The notes under the pieces were generated by a model that made no database searches, was not told the origin of the DNA, and saw nothing but the letters and a program-made list of their open reading frames with translations. From Hoyosella levis (GTDB lineage: Bacteria > Actinomycetota > Actinomycetes > Mycobacteriales > Mycobacteriaceae), in NCBI RefSeq assembly GCF_026008515.1, contig NZ_BQYM01000009.1:62001-126000 (forward strand): a stretch of DNA of 64,000 bases. Direction: 5' to 3'. Below are positions 31,496-41,771 of this stretch, one piece after another. Each line of letters starts with the position of its first letter. Positions within the stretch are counted from its first letter, which is position 1. Both the position numbers and the translations under genes were made by a program.

Positions 31496-31870
31496 ATGGC
31501 ACGGCTCGTAGGCGTCGATCTACCGCGCGACAAGCGCATGGAGATCGCGCTCACCTATATCTACGGCATTGGCCGTACGAGCTCGCAGAAGATCCTTGAG
31601 GGAACCGGCATCAGCCCGGACCTTCGCACCAAGGATCTGACCGACGAGCACATCGCAACGCTCCGCGAGTTCATCGAGCGGGAGTTCAAGATCGAGGGCG
31701 ACCTGCGTCGCGAGGTGCAGGCGAGCATTCGCCGCAAGATGGAGATCGGCTGCTACCAGGGACTTCGTCACCGGCGTGGCCTTCCTGTTCGCGGTCAGCG
31801 CACCAAGACCAACGCGCGCACCCGGAAGGGCCCCAAGAAGACGATCGCCGGCAAGAAGAAGGCAAGGTAA
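31496..31870 (+). CDS. rpsM: 30S ribosomal protein S13
   Basis: S13 of the small-subunit head contacts the P-site tRNA and L5. It is 124 residues, beginning [20 protein letters not shown] and ending with the basic tail [18 protein letters not shown]. It lies three bases before rpsK. Confidence 0.97.
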   Translation: MARLVGVDLPRDKRMEIALTYIYGIGRTSSQKILEGTGISPDLRTKDLTDEHIATLREFIEREFKIEGDLRREVQASIRRKMEIGCYQGLRHRRGLPVRGQRTKTNARTRKGPKKTIAGKKKAR

Positions 31871-31873
31871 GAC

Positions 31874-32287
31874 ATGCCCCCCAAGTCACGAGTCGCTGGC
31901 GGAAAGAAGGGTCAGAAGACCCGCCGCCGCGAAAAGAAGAACATCGCTCACGGACACGCTCACATCAAGAGCACCTTCAACAACACCATCGTGTCGATCA
32001 CCGACCCGCTGGGCAACGTTATTTCCTGGGCCTCGTCGGGCCACGTCGGGTTCAAGGGCTCCCGCAAGTCCACCCCGTTCGCCGCGCAGCTCGCAGCGGA
32101 GAACGCTGCCCGCAAGGCGCAGGAGCACGGCATGAAGAAGGTCGATGTGTTCGTCAAGGGCCCAGGCTCCGGTCGTGAGACCGCGATCCGCTCGCTGCAG
32201 GCAGCGGGCCTCGAGGTCGGGACGATCTCCGATGTCACTCCTCAGCCGCACAACGGCTGCCGTCCGCCCAAGCGCCGCCGGGTCTAG
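31874..32287 (+). CDS. rpsK: 30S ribosomal protein S11
   Basis: S11 of the platform, 137 residues. [40 protein letters not shown] and the C-terminal [15 protein letters not shown] are diagnostic. Confidence 0.97.
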   Translation: MPPKSRVAGGKKGQKTRRREKKNIAHGHAHIKSTFNNTIVSITDPLGNVISWASSGHVGFKGSRKSTPFAAQLAAENAARKAQEHGMKKVDVFVKGPGSGRETAIRSLQAAGLEVGTISDVTPQPHNGCRPPKRRRV

Positions 32288-32308
32288 CAGGAAAGGGAAG
32301 GTCAGAAA

Positions 32309-32914
32309 ATGGCACGTTATACCGGTCCTGTAACCCGCAAGTCGCGTCGGCTCAGGGTGGATCTTGTTGGTGGCGACCAGGCGTTCGAGCGTCGTCCGTA
32401 CCCGCCCGGCCAGCACGGCCGCGCGCGGATCAAGGAGAGCGAGTACCTGCTCCAGCTGCAGGAGAAGCAGAAGGCCCGCTTCACCTACGGTGTGATGGAG
32501 AAGCAGTTCCGCCTCTACTACCAGGAGGCAGTGCGCAAGTCCGGCAAGACCGGCGAGAACTTGCTGCGCATCCTGGAAACCCGCCTCGACAGCGTTGTGT
32601 ACCGCGCAGGATTCGCGCGCACCCGCCGCCAGGCACGCCAGCTCGTGACCCACGGTCACTTCATGGTGAACAACCAGCGCGTGGACGTTCCGAGCTACCG
32701 CGTCTCGCAGTACGACATCATCGATGTCCGTCCGCAGTCGCGGGAGACCGTTCCGTTCCAGCTCGCCAAGGAGCTCATCGCTGAGCGCCAGGCACCGAGC
32801 TGGATGCAGGTCGTCCCGTCGAAGCTTCGCATCCTGATCCACAAGACTCCGGATCGCGAGCAGATCGATGTGGCACTGCAGGAACAGCTCATCGTCGAGT
32901 ACTACTCGAAGTAA
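32309..32914 (+). CDS. rpsD: 30S ribosomal protein S4
   Basis: S4 is a primary 16S rRNA binder and a regulator of translation accuracy, 201 residues. It contains RRPYPPGQHGRARIKESEYL and the S4 RNA-binding domain with RLDSVVYRAGFARTRRQARQ. The four N-terminal cysteines of zinc-type S4 are absent, so this is the zinc-free form. It is followed by a strong hairpin before rpoA. Confidence 0.97.
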   Translation: MARYTGPVTRKSRRLRVDLVGGDQAFERRPYPPGQHGRARIKESEYLLQLQEKQKARFTYGVMEKQFRLYYQEAVRKSGKTGENLLRILETRLDSVVYRAGFARTRRQARQLVTHGHFMVNNQRVDVPSYRVSQYDIIDVRPQSRETVPFQLAKELIAERQAPSWMQVVPSKLRILIHKTPDREQIDVALQEQLIVEYYSK

Positions 32915-32921
32915 TCACTGC

Positions 32922-32950
32922 CGAGGGTGCCCGGTCATCGGGCACCCTCG
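32922..32950 (+). terminator. Perfect hairpin between rpsD and rpoA
   Basis: 12-bp perfect stem (32922-32933 with 32939-32950), 5-nt loop, followed by CTTCCC and not a proper T-run. rpoA is needed at different levels from ribosomal proteins, so an attenuator here is plausible. Confidence 0.6.
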
Positions 32951-33002
32951 CTTCCCCGTCGCTGGCATCAAATAGCGGATGCCCTAGGAGGACAACGCAC
33001 AC

Positions 33003-34061
33003 ATGCTCATCTCACAGCGCCCCGAGCTCGACGAAGACGTCGTTGCGGAAAACCGCTCGCGATTCGTCATCGAGCCTCTCGAGCCGGGCTTCGGCTACAC
33101 CCTCGGCAACTCGCTGCGTCGTACGCTGCTCTCGTCCATCCCGGGCGCGGCAGTGACGAGCATCCGGATCGAGGGCGTGCTCCACGAGTTCACCACGGTT
33201 CCCGGGGTCAAGGAAGATGTCACCGAGATCATCCTGAACCTCAAGAACCTCGTGGTCAGCTCCGAGGAGGACGAGCCGGTCACGATGTACGTGCGCAAGC
33301 AGGGGCCCGGCGCGGTCACTGCTGGCGATATCGTGCCGCCGGCCGGGGTCGAGGTGCACAACCCCGACCTGCACATCGCGACGCTCAATGACAAGGGCCA
33401 CCTGGAGATCGAGCTGATCGTCGAGCGTGGACGCGGCTACGTGCCCGCCCTGCAGAACAAGCTCACCGGAGCCGAGATCGGCCGGATCCCGATGGATGCC
33501 ATCTATTCGCCGGTTCTCAAGGTGACCTACAAGGTCGAGGCGACCCGAGTGGAGCAGCGTACCGACTTCGACAGGCTTGTCGTCGATGTCGAGACGAAGA
33601 ACTCCATCAGCCCCCGCGATGCCGTGGCCTCCGCAGGCACGACCCTCGTGGAGCTGTTCGGCCTGTGCCGCGAGCTCAACATCGAGTCCGAAGGCATCGA
33701 GATCGGCCCCTCCCCGCAGGAGGCCGACCACATCGCTGCCTACGCGATGCCGATCGAGCAGCTCGACCTGACCGTGCGTTCGTACAACTGCCTCAAGCGC
33801 GAGGGCGTCCACACCGTGGGCGAGCTCGTGAGCCGCACCGAGTCAGACCTTCTCGACATCCGCAACTTTGGCCAGAAGTCCATCGACGAGGTCAAGGTCA
33901 AGCTCCACACCCTCGGACTGTCCCTCAAGGACAGCCCCGGACCGTTCGACCCGTCCGCAGTGTCAGGCTACGACGCGGCGACCGGAACGTGGAGCGATAG
34001 CGACGCCGACGGTGAGTACATCGAGCAGGACTACGTAGAACCGGAAACCGAACAGCTTTAA
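33003..34061 (+). CDS. rpoA: RNA polymerase alpha subunit
   Basis: Scaffold subunit of RNA polymerase, 352 residues. The N-terminal dimerisation domain includes [20 protein letters not shown] near residue 20. The C-terminal domain that binds UP elements and activators includes [20 protein letters not shown] and [20 protein letters not shown] near residues 250-300. An acidic tail ends the protein. AGGAGGACAA precedes the ATG. Confidence 0.98.
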   Translation: MLISQRPELDEDVVAENRSRFVIEPLEPGFGYTLGNSLRRTLLSSIPGAAVTSIRIEGVLHEFTTVPGVKEDVTEIILNLKNLVVSSEEDEPVTMYVRKQGPGAVTAGDIVPPAGVEVHNPDLHIATLNDKGHLEIELIVERGRGYVPALQNKLTGAEIGRIPMDAIYSPVLKVTYKVEATRVEQRTDFDRLVVDVETKNSISPRDAVASAGTTLVELFGLCRELNIESEGIEIGPSPQEADHIAAYAMPIEQLDLTVRSYNCLKREGVHTVGELVSRTESDLLDIRNFGQKSIDEVKVKLHTLGLSLKDSPGPFDPSAVSGYDAATGTWSDSDADGEYIEQDYVEPETEQL

Positions 34062-34121
34062 TCACACCTCACCCGGCCTTGGTGGACATGCCAGGACGGG
34101 CGATCCCAGAGGAGCATCACC

Positions 34122-34700
34122 ATGCCCAAGCCCACCAAGGGGCCGCGCCTTGGCGGCTCTGCGTCGCATCAGAAGCTGATGCTGGCGAACCTCGCCACGT
34201 CACTGTTCGAGCACGGCCGCATCACCACCACCGAGGCCAAGGCTCGTCGGCTTCGCCCGCTCGCCGAGAAGCTCGTCACCCATGCCAGGAAGGGTGACCT
34301 GCACCATCGTCGCGAGGCCTTCAAGACCATCCGCGACAAGGACGTTCTCCACAAGCTCTTCGCGGAGATCGGTCCTCACTTCGCCGAGCGCGATGGTGGC
34401 TACACCCGCATCGTCAAGACACTGCCACGCAAGGGCGACAACGCCCCCATGGCCGTGATCGAGCTGATCCAGGAGCAGACCGCCACCTCCGAGGCTGACC
34501 GCGCTCGCCGCGTCGCTGCCTCGCAGGCCGCTGCCCCCGAGGCATCGGAAGCTCCCGCCGAGGAGAACCCGGTGGCCGAGGTCGTGGACGCCGCCAGCGA
34601 TGCTGAAGAGGACAAGGCCGAGGACATCGTCGACGCCGTGGAGGATCAGAACGCCACCGCCGCCGATGCCAACGAAGCCGATGAGGCCAAGAAAGACTGA
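34122..34700 (+). CDS. rplQ: 50S ribosomal protein L17 with acidic C-terminal extension
   Basis: L17, 192 residues. The conserved part is the first 120 residues ([20 protein letters not shown], then [19 protein letters not shown]). The remaining 70 residues are low-complexity Ala/Glu/Asp and strongly acidic, unlike typical basic ribosomal protein tails, though extensions of this kind occur in actinobacteria. It precedes truA by five bases. Confidence 0.96.
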   Translation: MPKPTKGPRLGGSASHQKLMLANLATSLFEHGRITTTEAKARRLRPLAEKLVTHARKGDLHHRREAFKTIRDKDVLHKLFAEIGPHFAERDGGYTRIVKTLPRKGDNAPMAVIELIQEQTATSEADRARRVAASQAAAPEASEAPAEENPVAEVVDAASDAEEDKAEDIVDAVEDQNATAADANEADEAKKD

Positions 34701-34705
34701 CCTGC

Positions 34706-35593
34706 ATGTCATCTGGCACGCACCAGGATGTAGAGCCCGCCAGCCCCACCGGGGACGGCGGGCTCTCGCCTATTACCAGGATTCGCCTCGGCGTCGCCTA
34801 CGACGGCACAGGCTTCGCAGGGTGGGCACCGCAGCGGGACCAGCGCACTGTCGCCGGTGTCATCGAGGACGCGCTGAGCACCATCCACCGGGTACCCGTC
34901 GTGCTGACCTGCGCAGGCCGGACCGACGCGGGAGTGCACGCCACCGGGCAGGTCGCTCACGCCGACCTGCCCACCGAGAAGCTGCCTGATGATCCGGCAA
35001 GGCTCGTGCGGCGCCTCGCGCGCATGCTGCCCCGCGACGTTCGTGTCACCAGCATCGCGCCCGCGCCGGAAGGCTTCGATGCGAGGTTCTCCGCGCTGCG
35101 CCGCCACTACGTGTATCGCATCACCACCGCGCCGCATGGAGCGAGCCCACTGGCCCGTGATGTCCTCGCCTGGCCGCGCGAGGTCGATACCGGACTCATA
35201 GCCGAGGCCGCCGCAGGCCTCGAGGGACTGCACGACTTTGCTGCGTTCTGCCGACGCAGGGAGGGCGCGACCACGGTGCGGCACCTGCAGCGCCTCGAAT
35301 GGCGCCACATAGCGCCGCACCAGCACGAGGTGCATGTCACCGCGGATGCGTTCTGCTGGTCGATGGTGCGCAGCCTCGTCGGCGCGCTGCTCGCGGTAGG
35401 GGAGGGGCGCCGCGCCCCGTCCTGGACCGCGGGCCTGCTGGAGCTGCGGGAGAGATCAAGCGCTGTGTCGGTCGCGCCCGCGCATGGACTCACCCTCGTG
35501 GGCGTGGACTATCCGCCCGATGACGCGATGCGGGCCCGTGCGGAGCTCACCCGGCAGGTGCGTGAGCCGCTCGGGCAGCGATGCTGCGAGTGA
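34706..35593 (+). CDS. truA: tRNA pseudouridine(38-40) synthase TruA
   Basis: Isomerises uridines 38-40 in the tRNA anticodon stem. It is 295 residues. The catalytic aspartate lies in [17 protein letters not shown] near residue 75, and RRHYVYRI and [19 protein letters not shown] are typical C-terminal motifs. A 20-residue N-terminal stretch precedes the conserved [16 protein letters not shown]; a later start is possible. Its last 47 bases overlap the convergent eccE gene. Confidence 0.95.
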   Translation: MSSGTHQDVEPASPTGDGGLSPITRIRLGVAYDGTGFAGWAPQRDQRTVAGVIEDALSTIHRVPVVLTCAGRTDAGVHATGQVAHADLPTEKLPDDPARLVRRLARMLPRDVRVTSIAPAPEGFDARFSALRRHYVYRITTAPHGASPLARDVLAWPREVDTGLIAEAAAGLEGLHDFAAFCRRREGATTVRHLQRLEWRHIAPHQHEVHVTADAFCWSMVRSLVGALLAVGEGRRAPSWTAGLLELRERSSAVSVAPAHGLTLVGVDYPPDDAMRARAELTRQVREPLGQRCCE

Positions 35594-37148
35594 CGTAGTC
35601 GGTCTCCTCCGGGATCGCCACCGCCGTGAGATCAACATGGCGGGATCCCACCACGAGACGCAACCGCTGGGGCGCCTGCGGCGACTGCACGATGTGCACA
35701 TCAGGCTCGACCAGTGAATCCTCCGTGCGGTCCTGCCGTGCCGTGTCCTCCACGGCGAGGATGGTCGTGCCCACGGGGGCGGGGACAGTGGGCTCGCGGC
35801 CGTCGAGGGCGAGGAGCAGGGGATCGCTAGGGCGAGGCTCCTGCCATTCCTTGTCGGCGAACGCGATCTGCCCCTCGTTCCCCAGGTCGACGAGGGCCTG
35901 CCACGAGTGCGGGCGGTCGGTTGCGATGCGTACTTGCGCGCCGGTCGCGGCGGCACGGAGGACGACCTGCTGGGCGAGCGCGAGCTGGCCCGTTACCCGG
36001 ACATTGGTCCCGGCGCGGGAAGCTACCGGAATGCTGATGGCTCGATCATGCTGATCGACGCCAACGAGCTGCCCGCATCCGGTGACCGGTACGCGCAGCG
36101 TGGCGAGGTCCTCCCGGGTTGCGTGCAGGATCCCGTCCCGGCCGACGATGTCCTTCGCGGCGTATCCGCTGCCAGGAACCAGGGCTTGGGCCGCGAGCGC
36201 GCGCTGGCCGGTCGTCGAGATCGTCCGCGGGAACCGGGGAAGGCCGCTAGCGGAGACCGCATGGCCAATGACTCCGTGGATCTCGAAGATGGGAGCCCCC
36301 GAGGCGGGGTTGCCCGCGGCCTCGCCGGGGCGCAGCGACAGCGCTAGTGCTGACTCGGGGGCGGCGGGCTGCCAGGCACGCAGCAGGTGATCGGTGGTGA
36401 GGGCTCCCGGCTGGATTCCAGCAGTGCGGTCCATCGGAGCAAGATCGGCGCGCAGCCCGGCAAGGGTCGCGCCGGTGCACCGCACGGTACCGAGCCCCTC
36501 GGCGCGCAGCATCCGCTGCAGGCGTCGTGCTGCGATATCGAGCGCCTGCCGGGTACCCCGCGCTCCGCCGCCGCGCCGAGCAACAGCATCGCGCTGCGCG
36601 AAGGGATCGAGCCGCAGCACGATCCAGGCACGGCGGTGGGCGGCGACGGGCAGCGCGCTCAGGATGCGGCCGTAGGCGTTGCCGAGGGGATGGCCGGGGG
36701 CGCTCGAGCTTCCGCGAATGATCACATCGATGCCGCTCAGCGTGATGTCGTACTGGGCCAGCGCGTCGGCGAGCACCGCGAGCGGGACCGGGGCCGCGCC
36801 TGCGTGGGAACCGGGACTGGCGGCGGTGGGCGCGAGCGGCGCGCTGGTGACCTCGAGCACCGCGCACGCGTCCCCGCCCGGATACAGCACCACGTCGTGC
36901 CCGATCAGCGATGGTGCTTCGATGCTCGCGCCACGCTGGCCGCTCAGCAGGGCCAGCCAGGTGGTGATGTGGCGGCCGCGTATCCGCAGGAGCAGCAGGG
37001 CGGCGGTGAGCGCCGTAGCGATCATGACGGCTTGTGGCTGCCAGCCGAAGATGATCCCGGCCGCCGCGACGGCAACGGCGCTGGCTTGTGCCAGGATGAC
37101 CGCATCGATCGGCCATCGCTGCATGGCGCGCATGATGATTGAATCCAT
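35547..37148 (-). CDS. eccE: Type VII secretion protein EccE (ESX-4)
   Basis: Inner-membrane periphery subunit of the ESX translocon, 533 residues. Two hydrophobic segments lie at residues 15-60 ([19 protein letters not shown] and [14 protein letters not shown]), followed by a large soluble domain with [17 protein letters not shown], as in EccE. GGGGGAAAA precedes the ATG. The gene converges on truA and overlaps it by 47 bp, and is divergent from eccB. M. tuberculosis ESX-4 lacks EccE, while several other mycobacteria have it beside truA, so this is the fuller version. Assignment rests on context plus topology. Confidence 0.82.
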   Translation of the reverse strand: MDSIIMRAMQRWPIDAVILAQASAVAVAAAGIIFGWQPQAVMIATALTAALLLLRIRGRHITTWLALLSGQRGASIEAPSLIGHDVVLYPGGDACAVLEVTSAPLAPTAASPGSHAGAAPVPLAVLADALAQYDITLSGIDVIIRGSSSAPGHPLGNAYGRILSALPVAAHRRAWIVLRLDPFAQRDAVARRGGGARGTRQALDIAARRLQRMLRAEGLGTVRCTGATLAGLRADLAPMDRTAGIQPGALTTDHLLRAWQPAAPESALALSLRPGEAAGNPASGAPIFEIHGVIGHAVSASGLPRFPRTISTTGQRALAAQALVPGSGYAAKDIVGRDGILHATREDLATLRVPVTGCGQLVGVDQHDRAISIPVASRAGTNVRVTGQLALAQQVVLRAAATGAQVRIATDRPHSWQALVDLGNEGQIAFADKEWQEPRPSDPLLLALDGREPTVPAPVGTTILAVEDTARQDRTEDSLVEPDVHIVQSPQAPQRLRLVVGSRHVDLTAVAIPEETDYVTRSIAARAAHAPAG

Positions 37149-37275
37149 TTTTCCCCCAGTTATCGCAGTAGCGAGCGCGCGGCGTGGCTGTAGTTGTGGT
37201 GCGGGCTCGCTTACAGAACCCCGTAATGGAATTTCGCCCCCCGGCGATCTATTATCAGGAGTGCGCGCCCCTCAT

Positions 37276-37327
37276 GGGGGAATTATCGAGGGTCGCGCAT
37301 GATTCGCGCAAGTCCAGGGGGAATTAT
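37276..37327 (+). repeat. Direct repeat in the eccE-eccB divergent promoter region
   Basis: GGGGGAATTAT occurs at 37276-37286 and 37317-37327, 41 bases apart; the second copy contains the eccB ribosome-binding site and start. The 177-base gap must hold promoters for both genes. No clear -35/-10 pair is visible. Confidence 0.55.
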
Positions 37328-38753
37328 GGCGGGTCAAGTGACCACGCGTACGCAAGTGAGTGGATATCGCTTTCATCTCAAGCGGATGGATCATGCGCTG
37401 GTCCGGGGTGATGCACGAATGCTGGCGGACCCTATCCGGTCGCAGAATCGCGCGCTCGCAGTGGGGCTGGTCCTCGCGGTGCTGGGCCTCGCGGCATGTG
37501 GAGTCCTCGCGGTCCTCAAGCCGCTCGACAAGCTCTCGGGCTCGTTGATCGTGGTGGGGCGCGATACGCAAGGCGTCTATGTGCGGATGGATGACACTTT
37601 CCATCCGGTGACGAATCTCGCGTCTGCCAGGCTCATCATCGGCTCGGGCGACGAGGCCGCGGTGATCAACGAGGATGAGCTCGCGGAGTACCCTCGTGGC
37701 CCGTTGCTCGGCATCCTCGGGGTTCCGGCAGTGCATGCGGCAAGCTCGGAGGGGGAGTCCTGGGCGGTGTGCGACACCATGACGGGCAAGGGGAGCGCCG
37801 CGGCGGTGCGCACCGCGGTGATCGTCGGTGCGCAGGATCATGCGCTCGTCCAGCACGGCGCGCGCCGCGCGGTTCTCGTGCAGGCGGAAGGGAAGCACTA
37901 CTTGTTGCACTCGGGCCGACGGTCCCGCGTGGATCTCGACGATCGAGAGGTCGTGCTCGCGCTCGGTCTCGACGGCGTGCGGCCACGGTTGATCAGCGCG
38001 GCGCTGCTCGCCAGTATCCCCGAGGCCCCGGCGCTCGCTCCGCCCGTGATCGCCGGGCGTGGCGAGCAACCGGGCTTCGCTGCGGCCGGGCGCCAGGTCG
38101 GAGAGGTATTCAAGGTGCATCAGGCGGGGGAGACGCAGTACTACGTCGTGCTGCAGGACGGTGTGCAGCAGGTCGGGGAAGCTGTCGCTGACCTGGTCCG
38201 GTTCACCGATTCGCTGGGCGCGGGCGCGATCCCGGTGGTGACGCCGGATGTGCTGAGCGGACTCCCCTCGGTGCAGGAGCTGCCGGTGGGCACCTACCCT
38301 CGGAGCGCGCCGGAAATGGTCGATGGCAGTGACGTGCTGTGCGCGGGGTGGAGCGTGTCCGCCCAGGGCGATCGCGCGCGGATCATGTCGGGTGCCGAGC
38401 CCCCGGTGGCCCCGGGAGCGAGGATGATCACGCGCATCGGCGAGGCTGTCGCCGGAGAGCTTCGCGCCGACGAGGTCTACGTGCCGCCGGGCGCTGGCCG
38501 CTACGTGTATCCGGTCGTCGCCGCGGGCAGCGAGCTTCCTGCCGGTGCACGCTCCGCGTTGCCGCACTATGTGGCCGACACAGGCATTCGGTACGGCATC
38601 CCTACTGGTGAGGACGCGGAGGCGCTGGGGGTGGCGGTGGAGCCGTCGCCGGTGCCGTGGGCAGTGCTGCGGCTGCTGGAGCCGGGGCCCGCGCTATCGC
38701 AGGAGAACGCGTTGATGGCACATGGTGGCGTCCCGGACGCGAGCGCTCGCTAG
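37326..38753 (+). CDS. eccB: Type VII secretion protein EccB (ESX-4)
   Basis: Periplasmic-facing ATPase-like subunit of the ESX core complex, 475 residues from ATG 37326 with GGGGGAA upstream; an ATG at 37299 is less likely. The N-terminus TTRTQVSGYRFHLKRMDHAL and RMLADPIRSQNRALAVGLVL are EccB signatures, and a single membrane helix follows near residues 45-65. The rest is a large extracytoplasmic domain with WAVCDTM near residue 145. The three C-terminal repeats usual in EccB cannot be delimited by eye. Confidence 0.95.
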   Translation: MAGQVTTRTQVSGYRFHLKRMDHALVRGDARMLADPIRSQNRALAVGLVLAVLGLAACGVLAVLKPLDKLSGSLIVVGRDTQGVYVRMDDTFHPVTNLASARLIIGSGDEAAVINEDELAEYPRGPLLGILGVPAVHAASSEGESWAVCDTMTGKGSAAAVRTAVIVGAQDHALVQHGARRAVLVQAEGKHYLLHSGRRSRVDLDDREVVLALGLDGVRPRLISAALLASIPEAPALAPPVIAGRGEQPGFAAAGRQVGEVFKVHQAGETQYYVVLQDGVQQVGEAVADLVRFTDSLGAGAIPVVTPDVLSGLPSVQELPVGTYPRSAPEMVDGSDVLCAGWSVSAQGDRARIMSGAEPPVAPGARMITRIGEAVAGELRADEVYVPPGAGRYVYPVVAAGSELPAGARSALPHYVADTGIRYGIPTGEDAEALGVAVEPSPVPWAVLRLLEPGPALSQENALMAHGGVPDASAR

Positions 38754-38792
38754 CAGGAAGCTCGCGAAAGCAGCGGAACGAGGCGCGCGGAT

Positions 38793-38824
38793 ATTGCCGA
38801 CCAGGATTCTTCCTCGTCGGCAAT
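38793..38824. terminator. Hairpin between convergent eccB and mycP
   Basis: 9-bp outer stem, one mismatch, 4-bp inner stem and TTCT loop (38793-38806 with 38811-38824). It lies in the 169-base gap between the two convergent genes. Only a weak T-rich stretch follows on the plus strand. Confidence 0.55.
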
Positions 38825-38922
38825 TCCCGTTCTTCGCCAGCAATACCCGTGAATGCATCGGGGCGCGCAGAATACGAATGCACTAGGTGTGCGGTTCGCG
38901 CTTCCGTGGGTACCGCCCGGAT

Positions 38923-40326
38923 TTATTCGCGACGACGCCCGGCGACGAGAAGCGCAATAGAGGTTGCCATGACAATCCCGAAAGCCGTGACCGCGGCAAT
39001 GGTCCCGGCTTGCCCCTCCGAATCGGTCCCGATCGACGGAGCCGCCATGGGCTGGGCTGGCTTCCCCCGGTAGGAAGCCTTCTCGACAGTGGCTGACCGA
39101 TCCTCGAGCTCCGCGGTGACAGCCGCGACTGGGTCGACGATCCCATGCCCGACGGTCGGGCTCCACCCCTCGGCAGGGGCATGCGCGGTCGCCAGGATCC
39201 GGTCGATCACCTCGCGCGCGGCGAGCTCGGGGAACCGTTCCCGGACCAAGGCGGCGGTGCCGGCCACAAAAGGTGCCGCGTAGCTGGTGCCCGCGATCTC
39301 GGCGAGCTGGACGGAGCCCGTCTCGTCCTGGTGCGCGATCGAATCCGAGAGGCCGTCGGAGGCCGGGTCGAGGGAGATGATCCCTTCGCCTGGAGCGGCG
39401 ATATCGACCCAGGGACCATTGAGGGTGAAAGCCGAGGGAGCGCCATTGGTGTCGACCGCAGCGACGGCCAGCACGTAGTCGTCGTACCAGGCAGGTGTCG
39501 CTATCGTGCCGAACGCATCCCAGTTCGGCAGGCCGCCATCGTGCGGGCTCGCCGCCGGGTTGTGCTTGCACGGGCCTTGCTCGGTCGCGTTTCCCGCGGC
39601 CGCGACGACGACGACATCCCGGACATCCACGGCATAGCGCAGCGCGGCACCAAGCGCCCGGTCCTCGAGGGCCAGCCTCGCTGGGGCGCAGGCGACCTCG
39701 GAGATATTGATGACCGTTGCGCCGAGGTCAGCCGCCCGGCGCACGGCCATGGCCAGGGTCATCACGGTGCCGGTGGAGTTCTCGGACTTGTAGCTATTCT
39801 CGTCGGAGCGGGCGGATTGCCCGAACTTGAGGCTGGACTGGCGGATCGACAGGATTGTCGCATCGGGCGCGACCCCGGAGAAGGAGTCGGTCGGGCTGCT
39901 GGTCGCGGCGACGATGCCGGCGACGAGCGTGCCATGGGCGTCGCAATCCTCGGTGCCGTCCCCAGTGCCCACGAAGTCGCCGCCAGCGATGAGCCCGGGC
40001 AGCCGCGGATGCGGGCTGACGCCGGTATCGATGACCGCCACGATCTGTCCACGACCGCGGGCGAAGGGCCACGCGGACTCGTAGCGCAGGGACTGGGCCG
40101 CATGGGCCAGCGCCGCGGGATCGAGGTCCTTGCTCGCGGCGCCCGCGGTGCAGGTGAACCGCTGCGTGGTTGGCTCGAGCGGGGCAGCGGGCGCGCCCGG
40201 GGGCAGGAACGCATCGTCGACCGCGGGTGGCTGGGCCGTCACGGTGCCGGTCCCGACAACGAGCGCGAGACCAAGTCCAGCGAGGGAGATGCCAAGCCGG
40301 CTACTGGTTGCTGACGGCGCGGGCAT
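38923..40326 (-). CDS. mycP: Mycosin, type VII secretion-associated subtilisin-like protease (ESX-4)
   Basis: Membrane-anchored serine protease of the ESX machinery, 467 residues from ATG 40326. A signal sequence lies at residues 10-30. The catalytic triad is Asp100 (VIDTGVSPH), His131 (DAHGTLVAG) and Ser348 (GTSYAAPFVAG), with oxyanion Asn246 (AAAGN). A C-terminal membrane helix (TIAAVTAFGIVMATSIALLV) is followed by a short basic tail, as in mycosins. The ATG overlaps the eccD stop by four bases. An upstream in-frame reading inside eccD is not protein-like. Confidence 0.96.
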   Translation of the reverse strand: MPAPSATSSRLGISLAGLGLALVVGTGTVTAQPPAVDDAFLPPGAPAAPLEPTTQRFTCTAGAASKDLDPAALAHAAQSLRYESAWPFARGRGQIVAVIDTGVSPHPRLPGLIAGGDFVGTGDGTEDCDAHGTLVAGIVAATSSPTDSFSGVAPDATILSIRQSSLKFGQSARSDENSYKSENSTGTVMTLAMAVRRAADLGATVINISEVACAPARLALEDRALGAALRYAVDVRDVVVVAAAGNATEQGPCKHNPAASPHDGGLPNWDAFGTIATPAWYDDYVLAVAAVDTNGAPSAFTLNGPWVDIAAPGEGIISLDPASDGLSDSIAHQDETGSVQLAEIAGTSYAAPFVAGTAALVRERFPELAAREVIDRILATAHAPAEGWSPTVGHGIVDPVAAVTAELEDRSATVEKASYRGKPAQPMAAPSIGTDSEGQAGTIAAVTAFGIVMATSIALLVAGRRRE

Positions 40327-41771
40327 CACAGCCCCCGTACGTAGCTGAACAGGTCGAGGGCCCATAGCCCGGCCGGCACCGCGAGCGCGAGCATCAGGTA
40401 CTCCAGCAACTCGACGAGGCGGTATTGCACGGGCGTGTAGGTGCCGCCCGGCAGCATGGCTCCCACGATGAAGGTGCCGATCAGCAGGGCGAGCGCCACG
40501 ACGACGGTGGCGGTGGTGGGCACCAGTGGGGACCACGCCGCCCCCACCATGGCCGTGGTGGCTACCAGGGCGCCCGTGCTCGCGATGATCACTGCCGGGA
40601 CGGTGCGCGCGATTCCGCGGCCACGTAGCAGGAACGCGGATGCGATCACGGCGAGAAGCGCGAGCTTCGCGTATCCGCGGGGATCGTCGGTCGTCGCGAG
40701 GTGGAAGGCCGTCACGGTGGCCGCGCCCGCGCTCAGCGCGAGTATCGCGGCGAGCAGGCCATCGAGATAGCGGTAGGCCACGACTGTGCGGGTCTCGACG
40801 TCCGCGGTCGCGGTGGCGGGATCGCTGGCGAGACCTGGCGCGTCGCCTGCCGGATCGGCCAGCGATAGGGACATGCCGGGCGAGGGCACGGGGGGCAGCG
40901 GGAGCCGAGCGAGCGCCACCGAGAGCCGTGGGGCGAGGGCGGCGGCGAACGGGCTGGCGGCGAGGAAGGCCATAGCGCCGTGGACCGGGGTCACGTCAGT
41001 GATCATCAGGAGGATCGTGCCAAGCGCGACAAAGGCGGCGATGGTCGCCAGGGAGGTCTGGATATGCGCGGTCTCCGGGGCCTGGCGGGCCGCTATGACC
41101 ATCAGGCACAGCGTGTAGATCGCGGCGATGAGCGCGTGGGGAGCGCCGGGGCCGCCGGGGACGAGTTGCCCCAGCACCCCGGCGACCAGTGGCACGGTCG
41201 CGATGAGAAGGCTCGTCGTGGCCCAGGGTGATCGCGTGCCCTTGCCCAGCAGCGCGAGCGTGATCAGCGCCGGTATCGCGAGCAGCACGATGCTCGCGAG
41301 CGCGAGATGCGTTCCCGCGGGAGCGCGGAGCATGGAGACCGCTGCGACGAGGGCAGCGACGACGAGCAGGAGGCACGTGATGGGGTGGGCCCTACCGGCG
41401 GCCCAGCTCGACGATTGGCTGCTGGAGTAGCTCGCTACCGCGTCGATGACATCGTCGGACAGCACCGACGGAGGCGCCTGCTCGGCGGGGCTGAGCAGCA
41501 GCAGCTCGCCGTTGCGGATGCCAAGGCGTCCCAGCGAGTGGTTGAGATCGAGCGGCTCGCCGCCAATGCGCGCGACGGTCCATCCACCGCCAGGCTGCCG
41601 CTCGGTGTCGTCACCGGCGGCCGTGAGCTCCACGAGCCGGGGCATGAGCAGGATCAGCGGCACAGTGTCAGGCAGGGCGATGTCGATCTGCCGCGTGGGC
41701 GAGACCACACAGATGTGGCAGAGCGATGGCGCATCGCTGGTACCGAGCTTTTCCTGCGACAGATCGTTCAC
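40326..41771 (-). CDS. eccD: Type VII secretion protein EccD (ESX-4)
   Basis: Multi-spanning membrane channel component of the ESX translocon, 481 residues from GTG 41771, which has GGGGGG eight bases upstream; a longer start at 41822 is less supported. Residues 15-95 form the ubiquitin-like cytoplasmic domain (CHICVVSPTRQIDIALPDTV). About eleven hydrophobic segments follow from residue 125. Upstream of mycP with ATGA overlap and divergent from eccC. Confidence 0.95.
   Translation of the reverse strand: MNDLSQEKLGTSDAPSLCHICVVSPTRQIDIALPDTVPLILLMPRLVELTAAGDDTERQPGGGWTVARIGGEPLDLNHSLGRLGIRNGELLLLSPAEQAPPSVLSDDVIDAVASYSSSQSSSWAAGRAHPITCLLLVVAALVAAVSMLRAPAGTHLALASIVLLAIPALITLALLGKGTRSPWATTSLLIATVPLVAGVLGQLVPGGPGAPHALIAAIYTLCLMVIAARQAPETAHIQTSLATIAAFVALGTILLMITDVTPVHGAMAFLAASPFAAALAPRLSVALARLPLPPVPSPGMSLSLADPAGDAPGLASDPATATADVETRTVVAYRYLDGLLAAILALSAGAATVTAFHLATTDDPRGYAKLALLAVIASAFLLRGRGIARTVPAVIIASTGALVATTAMVGAAWSPLVPTTATVVVALALLIGTFIVGAMLPGGTYTPVQYRLVELLEYLMLALAVPAGLWALDLFSYVRGL

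Noticed and set aside
39145-40314. Plus-strand open frame of 389 codons opposite mycP
   Set aside because: mycP on the minus strand has a full catalytic triad; the plus reading is a shadow.
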